Positions 53,442 through 63,614 of a stretch of DNA of 64,000 nucleotides are shown here, piece by piece. A program made the translations under genes and the position numbers. Origin of the DNA: Sorangium cellulosum So0157-2 (GTDB lineage Bacteria; Myxococcota_A; Polyangia; Polyangiales; Polyangiaceae); assembly GCF_000418325.1 (NCBI RefSeq), contig NC_021658.1, forward strand, positions 12,042,001-12,106,000, written 5' to 3'. The notes under the pieces were generated by a model. That model made no database searches and was not told where the DNA came from. It worked only from the letters and a program-made list of their open reading frames with translations. Within the stretch, counting starts at the first letter, position 1. Each line of letters opens with the position of its first letter.

Positions 53442-55583
53442 GTGCCGAGTGCAGTACCCCAGAACCCGCTCGAGGCTTCCGGAGGGCCGGACGCCGCGGA
53501 CCGCTCCGAGGCGCGGAACGAAGACGCCGGCAGGGCGTCGGGGCCCGGCGCCGCCGCCCTGCAGGGAGCGCCGCGCGAACAGCCCGGCGCCGCGGTCCCG
53601 CAGGGCGCGCCGCGCGCGGAGGCCGACGCCACCCCGCGGGACGCGCCGCGCGCCGAGCCCGGCATCGTCCCGCACCACGCGCCGCGCGCGGACATCGAGC
53701 GCAGCAGCGCCGCCGACGTGACCGACGACGCGCTCGACACCTCCAGCAGGCCTGCCTCGCCGCCGCTGACCGCGCCGCTCCTGGGCCACCGCCGGGCCGA
53801 GAGCGCTCCGGCCGCGCCCTGGTCGCGCGGCGGCGATCTGCGCGCGCGCTCGTCGCCTTCGTGGACGCAGCTCCCTCCTCCTTCTTCTCGCGGGCGCGGC
53901 GCCGCGCCCTGGTCGCGCGGCAGCGATCCGCGGTCCTCCCGCCCGTCGCTCGCGGACGGCGGCCCCTACGCGGGATCCGGCGCGGCCGACGGCCCGCGCC
54001 TGCCCGCCGGCCTCAGCCGGCCGCCCCCGGGGCCGCACCTCTCGCCGCGCATGACCGCGGTCTTCGGCGGCATCTTCGGCCTCGCGACGCTCACCTCGCT
54101 CATCGCGCTCCTGATCCAGGGCGTCCCGGTGCGCGACGAGCGCGCGCTCGTCGCGGGGAGCCCGGCGGGCTCGGCCACAGGCACGGAAGACGCCGGACGG
54201 CCCGCCGCGCCCGAGGTGAAGACCAAGACGCGCACGCCGCTGCCGGGCCCGTGGCGGATCTCCGAGCTCGCGAAGGATCCGTCCGTGACCCTGGCGAGCG
54301 ACGTGATGGACCGCCGATCGTTCATCACGGCCCTCGACGAGAAGGGCGTGCCGAAGGCGCAGATCTACCGGATCATGAAGGCCTTCGACGGGCTGCGGAA
54401 GTTCGACAAGTGCGGCCGCAAGGATCGGTTCACGGTCGCGATGGACCGCTCCACGCGCCGCGTCCGCGCCTTCGAGTACGAGGTCTCGGCGAGCGAGATC
54501 TACCAGGCGCGGGAGGACGCGGCCGGGCTGCTCTCGGGCACCACGCTCGACATGAAGATCGCCGAGGAGGAGGTCGTCGCCGCCTTCTACGTGGGGAAGG
54601 ATCTCACGAGCGCGTACCGATCGGGCGGGCTGGAGCCTGGCGTGCTCGACGTGATCGACGACGCGCTGAGCGGGCGCATGTCGACGGAGAGCTTCGAGGA
54701 AGGGAGCATCGTCCGGCTGATCGCCATGGAAGAGACGGCGCTCGGGATGTTCTCCCGGTACAAGAAGATCATCGCGCTCGAGTACCGGCCCGCGGATCCC
54801 GCCGAGAAGCCGCTGCGCATCTACGATTTCAAGGGGCAGGAGGCCCGCGGCTACTTCGACGAGCGCGGCCGGCAGCCGTACGCGGGCGGCTGGCGCGCGC
54901 CGGTCCCGGGCGCGCCCGTGACGTCGAAGTTCAACCCGCAGCGGATGCACCCGGTGTTGAAGAAGAGGATGCCGCACAACGGGACGGACTTCGGCGCGCC
55001 GACGGGAACGCCGGTGTACTCGGCGTACCGTGGTGTCGTCGAGTGGGTCGGCCCCGCGGGTCCGAGCGGCAACCTCGTCACCGTCCTGCATCCGAACGGC
55101 GTCAGCACCGGCTATGCGCACCTGTCGAGGTATGCCCCCGGCATCAAGGTCGGCATGAAGGTGGGCACGCACCAGCTCGTCGGGTACGTGGGGTCGACGG
55201 GCCGCTCGACGGGCCCGCACCTCCACTTCAGCGCGAAGAAGGACGGCAAGTACTTCGACGCCGAGACGCTCCAGCTCGACGGCGAGCGCGTGATGCCCGG
55301 CGTCGATCGCGCGGCGTTCGCCGCGGCGAAGGAGGCGCTCGACCATCGGCTCGACGCCATCCCGCTGCCCGAGCCGCCGCCCGAGCCGGTGAAGCCGGAG
55401 GTCGCGGAGCCGACCCCGCCGCCCCCCGCAGCGGCCGGCAGCGAGGCCACGGTCTCCGCGGCGCCCGCGGTCGGGCCGAGCGGGCCGACCGAGCCAGAGG
55501 CGAAGCCGCCCGAAGGCGCCGGGGACGATGAGGGCGAGCTCATCGAGGGCCCCGATCTCAAGAGTCCGCCGGAGACGATGTGA
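53442..55583 (+). CDS. membrane-anchored M23 (LytM-type) peptidase
   Basis: 713 aa from GTG 53442; a start at ATG 54051 would remove about 200 residues of Pro/Ala/Gly/Arg-rich disordered leader. One membrane helix (about 204-226: MTAVFGGIFGLATLTSLIALLI), then an OapA/LysM-like region (about 255-470) and an M23 domain (about 485-600) with its zinc ligands HNGTDFGAP and HLHF in GPHLHFS, plus GYAHLSRY. It should act on peptidoglycan in the periplasm, or be a LytM regulator. The C-terminal 90 residues are Pro/Glu-rich and end in GELIEGPDLKSPPETM, a segment copied again after the stop codon. Confidence 0.9.
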   Translation: MPSAVPQNPLEASGGPDAADRSEARNEDAGRASGPGAAALQGAPREQPGAAVPQGAPRAEADATPRDAPRAEPGIVPHHAPRADIERSSAADVTDDALDTSSRPASPPLTAPLLGHRRAESAPAAPWSRGGDLRARSSPSWTQLPPPSSRGRGAAPWSRGSDPRSSRPSLADGGPYAGSGAADGPRLPAGLSRPPPGPHLSPRMTAVFGGIFGLATLTSLIALLIQGVPVRDERALVAGSPAGSATGTEDAGRPAAPEVKTKTRTPLPGPWRISELAKDPSVTLASDVMDRRSFITALDEKGVPKAQIYRIMKAFDGLRKFDKCGRKDRFTVAMDRSTRRVRAFEYEVSASEIYQAREDAAGLLSGTTLDMKIAEEEVVAAFYVGKDLTSAYRSGGLEPGVLDVIDDALSGRMSTESFEEGSIVRLIAMEETALGMFSRYKKIIALEYRPADPAEKPLRIYDFKGQEARGYFDERGRQPYAGGWRAPVPGAPVTSKFNPQRMHPVLKKRMPHNGTDFGAPTGTPVYSAYRGVVEWVGPAGPSGNLVTVLHPNGVSTGYAHLSRYAPGIKVGMKVGTHQLVGYVGSTGRSTGPHLHFSAKKDGKYFDAETLQLDGERVMPGVDRAAFAAAKEALDHRLDAIPLPEPPPEPVKPEVAEPTPPPPAAAGSEATVSAAPAVGPSGPTEPEAKPPEGAGDDEGELIEGPDLKSPPETM

Positions 55584-55698
55584 CGCCGGGCGGGCCGAGA
55601 GGTCCGCTCGAGCACGGCGAGCTCATCGAAGGCCCCGATCGCGAGGGTGCGCCGGAGACGATGTGACGCCGGGCGGGCCGAGCGCGCCCGCTCGAAGA
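55533..55698. repeat. 83-bp tandem duplication spanning the M23 gene's stop codon
   Basis: GGCGAGCTCATCGA at 55533 recurs at 55616, and about 83 bp follows with few differences, including the sequence coding for GELIEGPD...PETM and the stop codon with its downstream GCCGGGCGGGCCGAG. The second copy lies outside the gene. Confidence 0.85.
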
Positions 55699-55726
55699 GC
55701 GCACTGCGCCTCGCGTGGCCGAGGAC

Positions 55727-55772
55727 AAAAAGCATCGAGGACGCAGAGGGAAGATCCCTCGCGTCCTCGATG
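55727..55772 (-). terminator. intrinsic terminator of the rplM-rpsI operon
   Basis: A strong hairpin (CATCGAGGACGC with GCGTCCTCGATG, then GAGGGA with TCCCTC, one bulged A, 3-nt loop) is followed on the leftward strand by five T residues (55727-55731). It lies 45 bp after the rpsI stop. Confidence 0.88.
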
Positions 55773-55816
55773 TCCTTGCCATGACATCCGCCCCGATGGG
55801 CAGCGTGCCGGGCCTG

Positions 55817-56209
55817 CTAGCGCTTCGAGTACTGGAAGCGCTTGCGGGCGCCGGGCTGGCCGTACTTCTTGCGCTCCTTCTTGCGCGCGTCGCGCGTGAG
55901 GAAGCCCGCGCGCTTGAGCGACGACCTGCGCTCCGGATCGAGCTCGCACAGGGCGCGCGCGATGCCGTGACGCATCGCCTCGGCCTGGGCGCTGTGCCCA
56001 CCGCCGACGACGGTCGCGTTCACGTCGAACTGCTCGAGCAGCTCCAGCAGCTCCAGCGACTGGCGCATCACCATGCGCGAGGTCTCGCGGACGAAGTACT
56101 CGTCGGCGGGCCGCTTGTTCACCTTGATGTTGCCGGTGCCCGGCGAGAGGAAGACGCGCGCGACCGCGGTCTTACGCTTCCCAGTGGCGTACGTTCTCGT
56201 TTCCGTCAT
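55817..56209 (-). CDS. rpsI: 30S ribosomal protein S9
   Basis: 130 aa, full length. Conserved TYATGKRKTAVARVFLSPGTG start, VGGGHSAQAEAMRHGIARALCE, and the basic C-terminus RKKYGQPGARKRFQYSKR whose last Lys/Arg reaches the P-site tRNA. It is 8 bp downstream of rplM in the classic L13-S9 operon and is followed by an intrinsic terminator. Confidence 0.98.
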   Translation of the reverse strand: MTETRTYATGKRKTAVARVFLSPGTGNIKVNKRPADEYFVRETSRMVMRQSLELLELLEQFDVNATVVGGGHSAQAEAMRHGIARALCELDPERRSSLKRAGFLTRDARKKERKKYGQPGARKRFQYSKR

Positions 56210-56217
56210 GGCTTTGC

Positions 56218-56667
56218 TCAGCTGTAGCTAAGGGGCTGCGGCTTCTGCGCCGCGTGGGGGTGATCGGGACCGGCGTAGACCTTGAGCTTGGTAAGGAGCT
56301 CGCGCCCGAGCACATTCTTCGGGAGCATGCCCTTCACGGCCTTCTGGATGGGGAGCTCCGGCTTGCGCTCGAGCAGGTGACCGTACGCCTCGGAGCGGAA
56401 GCCGCCCGGCTCACCGCTGTGCCGCACGTAGTTCTTCTGCTGGAGCTTGCGACCGGTCAGAAGGACCTTCTTGGCGTTCACGACGATCACGAAGTCGCCG
56501 GTGTCGACGTGCGGCGTGAACGTGGGCTTGTTCTTACCGCGAAGCACCATGGCGATGCGGCTGGCAAGGCGGCCGAGGGGCTTGCCTTCCGCGTCGATCA
56601 CCCACCACGTACGCTCGTTGCGGGCCTCCGCAGGCTTGGCGGAAAAGGACTTGGGCTGAGGATTCAT
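56218..56667 (-). CDS. rplM: 50S ribosomal protein L13
   Basis: 149 aa. Begins with a short extra basic stretch, then WWVIDAEGKPLGRLASRIAMVLRGKNKPTFTPHVDTGD and ILTGRKLQQKNYVRHSGEPGG-type sequence, and GMLPKNVLGRELLTKLKVYAGPDHPHAAQKP, all L13 hallmarks. First gene of the rplM-rpsI operon, behind a good sigma70-type promoter 45 bp upstream. A CCGGAG ribosome site lies about 11 bp before the ATG. Confidence 0.98.
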   Translation of the reverse strand: MNPQPKSFSAKPAEARNERTWWVIDAEGKPLGRLASRIAMVLRGKNKPTFTPHVDTGDFVIVVNAKKVLLTGRKLQQKNYVRHSGEPGGFRSEAYGHLLERKPELPIQKAVKGMLPKNVLGRELLTKLKVYAGPDHPHAAQKPQPLSYS

Positions 56668-56711
56668 TGGGCGAAAAACTCCGGAAGGGCGCCTGCCAAA
56701 AAGGGGCGCAA

Positions 56712-56740
56712 CTTCTACAAGGCGGCCCTCCGCCTGTCAA
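56712..56740 (-). promoter_or_regulatory. sigma70-type promoter of rplM-rpsI
   Basis: On the leftward strand TTGACA (56740-56735) is followed after exactly 17 bp by TAGAAG (56717-56712), a near-consensus pair. The start of transcription would be near 56705, giving a short leader of about 40 nt before rplM. Confidence 0.78.
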
Positions 56741-57265
<525 letters not shown>

Positions 57266-57305
57266 CGAACCTTCTTCGACGCGCCCCGCTTCTGCCGGAC
57301 CGGCG

Positions 57306-57327
57306 CCGCCCGCGAGAGAGCGGGCGG
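57306..57327. terminator. hairpin between the two tRNA-Ser genes
   Basis: CCGCCCGC/GCGGGCGG, 8-bp perfect stem with 6-nt loop, in the 105-bp spacer. It may end or attenuate transcription from the upstream tRNA or guide processing; no T-run. Confidence 0.4.
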
Positions 57328-57370
57328 TCAAAGCCCACCTGGTTCAGCGGGGGCAAGCAGCCAAGCGTAG

Positions 57371-57457
57371 CGGAGAGAGCGGGATTCGAACCCGCGGTAC
57401 CCTTGCGGGTACACCTGATTTCGAATCAGGCACCTTCGGCCTCTCGGTCACCTCTCC
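57371..57457 (-). tRNA. tRNA-Ser (anticodon CGA), CCA not encoded
   Basis: 87 nt. Acceptor GGAGAGG with TCTCTCC (one G-U pair), anticodon stem CCTGA/TCAGG around loop TTCGAAA (anticodon CGA, reads UCG), long variable arm and GGGTTCGAATCCC T-arm. The genomic sequence after the discriminator G is CTA, so CCA must be added enzymatically. Confidence 0.97.
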
Positions 57458-57464
57458 GCGGGCG

Positions 57465-57493
57465 AACATGGCAAAGCGGGGCCGGCTGGTCAA
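57465..57493 (-). promoter_or_regulatory. likely promoter of the tRNA-Ser pair
   Basis: TTGACC (57493-57488) and CATGTT (57470-57465) with 17 bp between, ending 7 bp before the mature tRNA-Ser(CGA) 5' end. Confidence 0.5.
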
Positions 57494-57565
57494 GCATCTC
57501 CTGACACGGACCGACGCGTCGGCGCGCTTTCGGGGTCGGGGCCCTCCGCCGGCCCCGAAGAAACA

Positions 57566-59359
57566 TCAGCGAGCGTCCTCGCGATCGCCGTCGGAGAAGG
57601 CCTCGCGCCCGAGCGCCGCCGGGGCTCCAGACCCGCCCGCCGCGCGCGGCGAGGTCGAGCGCGGCCCGCCCTCGCCCTCGGCCCGCTGCGCGGCGCGCGC
57701 CGCGGGCGTGCCAGCGCGCGGGAGCCGGATGACGAAGCGCGCGCCCCCGAGCGGGGAATCGAGCACGTCGATGGTGCCGCCGTGGTCGACGACGATCTTC
57801 TTCACGATGCTCAGGCCGAGCCCCGTGCCGTCGTACCGCGTCGTGACGTAGGGATCGAACATCGAGTCGCGCACGGCGGGATCGATGCCCGGCCCGTCGT
57901 CGTCGATCGCGATGAGGTGGCTCTGCCCCTCGCTCCGCGCCGAGACGCGGACCCTGCCCCAGAGGGCGCCGGGGCGCGCTGCAGCGCCCGGCGCCGCCCG
58001 CTGCGCGTCGCGCAGCGCCTGCGCCGCGTTGCGCACGATGTTGCCGAGGGCGCGCCGGAGCATCTCGCGATCGAGCGCGGCCGGCATCGGGGCGGCCGGC
58101 ACGTCGAACTCGAGATCGACGCGCCCGAGCAGCGCCTCGTCCGAGGCGTGCTCGCGCCCCGCCTCCTCCACCGCGGCGAAGCGCTCGCCCTGCTCCCGCA
58201 GGAACTCCGCGAGATCCGCGGGCTCGAGCTCGGCCTGCGGGAGCCGCGCGAAATTGGAGAACTCGCCGACGAGCCGGCGCAGCGTGCCGATCTCCTCCTC
58301 GACGACCTCGAGCGTGGTCTGCAGCAGGCGCTGGTAGGCCGGGTCGCTGCCCGCATAGCGGCGGTGGCACTCCTCGACGGCGAGCTGGATCGGCGTCAGC
58401 GGGTTCTTGATCTCGTGCGCGAGGTGCCGCGCCATCTTCTGCCACTCGCCCATGCGCTTCAGGAACTCGATCCGCGCGCGGCTGCCCTCGAGCTCCTCGA
58501 GCATGCGGTCGAAGGCGCGGCCGAGATCGGCGACCTCGTCGTCGCCCTTGAGCGCGACGCGCACCGAGAGATCGCCCTCGGCGACGGGCCGCGTGGCCGC
58601 GGCGAGCCGCGCGATGCGATCGACCACGGGGCGCGCCACGAGCACGCCGGCGAGCACGGCGAGGACGATCGTCACGCCGAGCAGCGCGGCGAACGCGTCG
58701 CCGTAGCTCTCGTCGAGGTACTCCTTGCGATGCTCGCGCTCGAGCGCGCGGTACGCCTGCGCGAACGCCTGCGCGGACTCGAGCTCGTCGAAGCGGGCGC
58801 TCGGCGCGGCGAACGTCGCGACGAGCGTCCTCGCGTCGCCCTCGCAGTCGCCGTCGTCATGCGTGGGCTCCGCGGGGGGCGCGGGCCCTTCGGAGGGCGC
58901 CGGCCCGGAGGCCGAGCCGGGGGCGCGCTCGATCGCCTTCCGGACCGTGAGCGTCTTCTCGCGCGCCGGATCCACCGGCGTTCCGCGCTCCCGCGCGCCG
59001 ACGAGCTCGCCGCCGCAGCGCTCGACGCGCAGGGAGACCAGCGCGGGGTGCGCCGCGATGAGGTGCGCGAGCTCGGCGCCGAGGAGCTCCGCGTCCCCGG
59101 CGAAGGCGCTCCGGCGCAGCGGATCCGCCGCGGCGATCGCCTCGGCCTCGGAGCGCATGCCCTGCTTGATGGCGGCGGCGAGCTCGGCGTACACGCCGAG
59201 CGCCCGGTCCAGGTGGACGCCGAACTCGGGCTGGAACGCCGTCGCCGACACCCGCGCGATCACCGTCCTGGCGACCACGATGCTGGCGACGAGCGGGATG
59301 AGCGCGGTCACGAGGATGGCCGCGACGACCCGCCGCTCCGTTCTGCCGGGGATGCGCAT
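57566..59359 (-). CDS. NtrY-like membrane sensor histidine kinase
   Basis: 597 aa from ATG 59359. First membrane helix about 11-32, a periplasmic sensor region (about 33-215) with an Ala/Pro/Glu-rich loop, second helix about 222-242, HAMP domain (about 243-298), HisKA domain with the phospho-acceptor in MARHLAHEIKNPLTPIQLA (NtrY-type), and an ATPase domain with NIVRNAAQAL, DDDGPGI and GTGLGLSIVKK. NtrY-like kinases often sense nitrogen or redox state, but no response regulator is adjacent. A disordered Ala/Gly/Ser tail ends the protein. Confidence 0.93.
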   Translation of the reverse strand: MRIPGRTERRVVAAILVTALIPLVASIVVARTVIARVSATAFQPEFGVHLDRALGVYAELAAAIKQGMRSEAEAIAAADPLRRSAFAGDAELLGAELAHLIAAHPALVSLRVERCGGELVGARERGTPVDPAREKTLTVRKAIERAPGSASGPAPSEGPAPPAEPTHDDGDCEGDARTLVATFAAPSARFDELESAQAFAQAYRALEREHRKEYLDESYGDAFAALLGVTIVLAVLAGVLVARPVVDRIARLAAATRPVAEGDLSVRVALKGDDEVADLGRAFDRMLEELEGSRARIEFLKRMGEWQKMARHLAHEIKNPLTPIQLAVEECHRRYAGSDPAYQRLLQTTLEVVEEEIGTLRRLVGEFSNFARLPQAELEPADLAEFLREQGERFAAVEEAGREHASDEALLGRVDLEFDVPAAPMPAALDREMLRRALGNIVRNAAQALRDAQRAAPGAAARPGALWGRVRVSARSEGQSHLIAIDDDGPGIDPAVRDSMFDPYVTTRYDGTGLGLSIVKKIVVDHGGTIDVLDSPLGGARFVIRLPRAGTPAARAAQRAEGEGGPRSTSPRAAGGSGAPAALGREAFSDGDREDAR

Positions 59360-59477
59360 GCGCGCAGCATAGCCGCGGCCCCGCGCCCGCGCGCAGGCCG
59401 GCCGGCGCGCGCGGGCCGCCGCGCCGCCCGGCAAGGGCCGCCCGCGCGCCGGAGCGGCCCCGCCGCGGGGAGCGCCG

Positions 59478-61313
<1,836 letters not shown>

Positions 61314-61371
61314 GCTCGCCTCGTTTAGGTAATGCCCGCGCGCGCCTACGCGTGCCGCGGAAAACGTAACG

Positions 61372-62667
61372 TTACTCCCGGCACTGGGAGCCGGCAGAGA
61401 AAATTGAGCTCCCTGACAGTGAGCGCCGCGTCGATCGCGCGAAGGTCACAGCCAGGACGAATGCTATCGCAGCCGTGATCGAGGCGACGCCGAACGTGAG
61501 GGCGCCGCCCCCGCGTTTGTAGAGCTCGCCCCAGGTCAGCATTCCGATGACGGATCCGGCCCCGGCGCTTGCGGAAAAGAGCCCCTGCGCCGTGGCGAGG
61601 ATCTGCGGCGGGGCGCGATCGCGCGTGTAGGCGAGCGACGCGACCCACATCATGGCGAAGGACACCGCGTGGAGCGGCTGGAGCGCGAGCAGCGCGGGCC
61701 AGAAGCGCACCTGCGAGAGCAGGGCCCAGCGGAGCGAGGCGCCGGCGAAGGCGACGGCGAGCGCCACGGGCGGCGCGAACCGCTGGAGCAGGGGGCCGGA
61801 GAACGCCATGAGCGCGATCTCGCCGGCGACGCCGACGGCCCACGCGACCCCCACCAGCGGCTCGGGGAAGCCGACGTCGCGCAGGTGCAGCGTGTAACAG
61901 AGGTCGTAGGAGGAGTTCGCGCTCTGGGCCAGGAACGACGCCGCGAGGAACAGGCGGAAGTCGCGGCTCCCGAGGAGGGCGCCGGCGCGCTCGCGCACGG
62001 AGCCGCCGGCGGCCGCCGCCGCGCCCTCCGCGCCCTCTGCGCCCTGCGCGCCGCCGCGCTTGCCGAGCCGCTGGAGCGGCGCCTCGTCGCCCGCCGGCAG
62101 CGCCCACGAGACGGCGAACGCGACGAGCAGCGCGGCGGTGATCGCGACGGGGAACGCCGCCGGCCGCGCCGGATCGATGAGCGCCCCGCTGGCGATCGCC
62201 ATCAGCGCGAAGCTGATCGATCCCCAGAGCCTGAGCCGGCCGTAGGCGATCCCGGAGGTCAGCGACGCCTCGAGCGCGACCACGTCGGCCATGGTGAACA
62301 TCGGCGCGCGGAAGAACGCGAACGCGAGCGCCGCGGCGAAGAGCCCGCCGAAGCCGAGCGAGACGTCGAGCGCCGACGACAGCGCGAGCAGCGCGAACAC
62401 GGCGAGGGCGCCGGCGCAGGCCGCCCGGATCAGCCACACGCGCACGCCGAGCGCGTCGGCGATGAGGCCGAACACCGGCGGCGCGACGAGGCCCATCGCG
62501 GGGAGCGTCGCCGCGATCGCCCCCATCGCGAGGCCCCGGACCCCGCGCCCCTCGAGCCAGCTCGGGAACAGCGGCAGGTACACGCCGAGGACGGCGAAGA
62601 TGCCGAAGTAGTAGAGCGAGATCGCCCGCGGAGACGGTTTGAGGTGCAAAGAAAGGGGAGTTGGCAT
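61372..62667 (-). CDS. MFS transporter
   Basis: 431 aa, about 12 membrane helices in two halves joined by a polar Gly/Ala/Glu-rich loop (about residues 198-225). The start YYFGIFAVLGVYLPLFPSWLEGRG and SGIAYGRLRLWGSISFALM are features of the MFS_1-like/PucC- or nucleoside-permease-related group that I recall as 'MFS transporter' of unknown substrate. ATG 62667 was chosen; a TTG five codons earlier is possible. Same strand as glmS, 58 bp upstream of it. Confidence 0.88.
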   Translation of the reverse strand: MPTPLSLHLKPSPRAISLYYFGIFAVLGVYLPLFPSWLEGRGVRGLAMGAIAATLPAMGLVAPPVFGLIADALGVRVWLIRAACAGALAVFALLALSSALDVSLGFGGLFAAALAFAFFRAPMFTMADVVALEASLTSGIAYGRLRLWGSISFALMAIASGALIDPARPAAFPVAITAALLVAFAVSWALPAGDEAPLQRLGKRGGAQGAEGAEGAAAAAGGSVRERAGALLGSRDFRLFLAASFLAQSANSSYDLCYTLHLRDVGFPEPLVGVAWAVGVAGEIALMAFSGPLLQRFAPPVALAVAFAGASLRWALLSQVRFWPALLALQPLHAVSFAMMWVASLAYTRDRAPPQILATAQGLFSASAGAGSVIGMLTWGELYKRGGGALTFGVASITAAIAFVLAVTFARSTRRSLSGSSIFSAGSQCRE

Positions 62668-62692
62668 CGGCGGTGAGGGCAACGCACCAACG

Positions 62693-62726
62693 AAAACGGC
62701 GGCGCCTCCCTGGGGAAGCGCCGCCG
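62693..62726 (-). terminator. intrinsic terminator of the RRM gene
   Basis: CGGCGGCGC/GCGCCGCCG 9-bp stem with a 12-nt loop, followed on the leftward strand by TTTTCG. It is placed just after either possible end of the RNA-binding protein gene. Confidence 0.78.
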
Positions 62727-62742
62727 CATGAACGTCGTCCTA

Positions 62743-63195
62743 CTAGCTCGGATCAGTACCGATCGCCGCCGCGACCACCGCGGCCGCCGCGACCAGATTG
62801 ACCCTCGGCGGCGGCGCGATCGCCTCCGCGCCGATGCTCGCGCCGCCGCCCCTGCTCGCGCCGGTGGCGCCGCCGCCGCCGCCGCCGTAACCGCCGCCGC
62901 CGCCGCCGCCGTAACCGCCGCCGCCGCCGCCGCCACCGCCGCGCTGGACCCGCTCCTCCGCCTCGTTCACGCGAAGCGGACGGCCATCCATGAGGGCGCC
63001 GTTCATCTGCTCGATCGCCTGCTGGGCCTGCTCAGGCGTGCCCATCGTGACGAACCCGAAACCCCGCGACTGACCGCTCTCGCGGTCGGTCACGATGTGC
63101 ACATCCGTCACCTCGCCGCTCTGGGCAAACGCAGCCTGCACGGAGGCCTTGGTGGCGGAGAAGGGGAGATTACCAACGTAGAGGCGAGTACCCAT
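62743..63195 (-). CDS. glycine-rich RRM RNA-binding protein (tail probably frameshifted)
   Basis: 150 aa as read. RRM domain at residues 3-80 with RNP2 LYVGNLPF and RNP1 RGFGFVTM, as in cyanobacterial/myxobacterial cold-inducible Rbp proteins that bind RNA. A GGC-repeat tail (GGGGGYGGGG) follows. After it, this frame reads an unusual Ala/Pro sequence to a stop at 62743. Another frame of the same DNA reads a strongly RGG-like tail, ending GRGGRGGRGGDRY, to a stop at 62753. That suggests a one-base indel in the glycine repeat, natural or a sequencing error, and the authentic end may be 62753. Confidence 0.85.
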   Translation of the reverse strand: MGTRLYVGNLPFSATKASVQAAFAQSGEVTDVHIVTDRESGQSRGFGFVTMGTPEQAQQAIEQMNGALMDGRPLRVNEAEERVQRGGGGGGGGGYGGGGGGGYGGGGGGATGASRGGGASIGAEAIAPPPRVNLVAAAAVVAAAIGTDPS

Positions 63196-63614
63196 GACAC
63201 TGATTCACTTCACGGCTCTGCGAGATGCGTCAGCTTCGGTGCCGAACAGTGCCCTGCCGCCCCGATGGAGCCGTGGGGGATCGAGGGAGGGCGGCGCTGG
63301 GGAGGAGCCCCCGGTGCGCCACACGTTGCGTCGTCCAGTCCGCGATCAATCCGCGATCCCCGAGAAGAGAAGCGTCGTGTCGAGTGCCAGTGACGTTCGT
63401 GACCAGCCGATAGTAACCAAATGTCCCCCCGGCGCAAGCGCTGGAAGCAGCCCCTCGCCGTCGGCGCAGCCGCGCATGGGTCGCCCGGACGTCCCGACCG
63501 AACCGAAGCGGTGCGGTCGCGTCTGCTGGCGCCGGTCGCGCCGGCCGCGCCGGTCGCGCCGGTCGCGCCGCCCCCCCCCGCCAGTCGCGCCGGCTGTCCC
63601 CCTCGGCGCGCGCC
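63196..63614. other. intergenic region upstream of the RRM gene
   Basis: About 420 bp, expected to contain the RRM gene promoter and perhaps a cold-shock-type leader, which I cannot identify. It includes a GCGCCGGTC short tandem repeat around 63535-63580. No credible gene. Confidence 0.5.

Noticed and set aside
61314..61371. glmS ribozyme upstream of glmS
   Set aside because: Only 58 bp and no recognisable ribozyme core.
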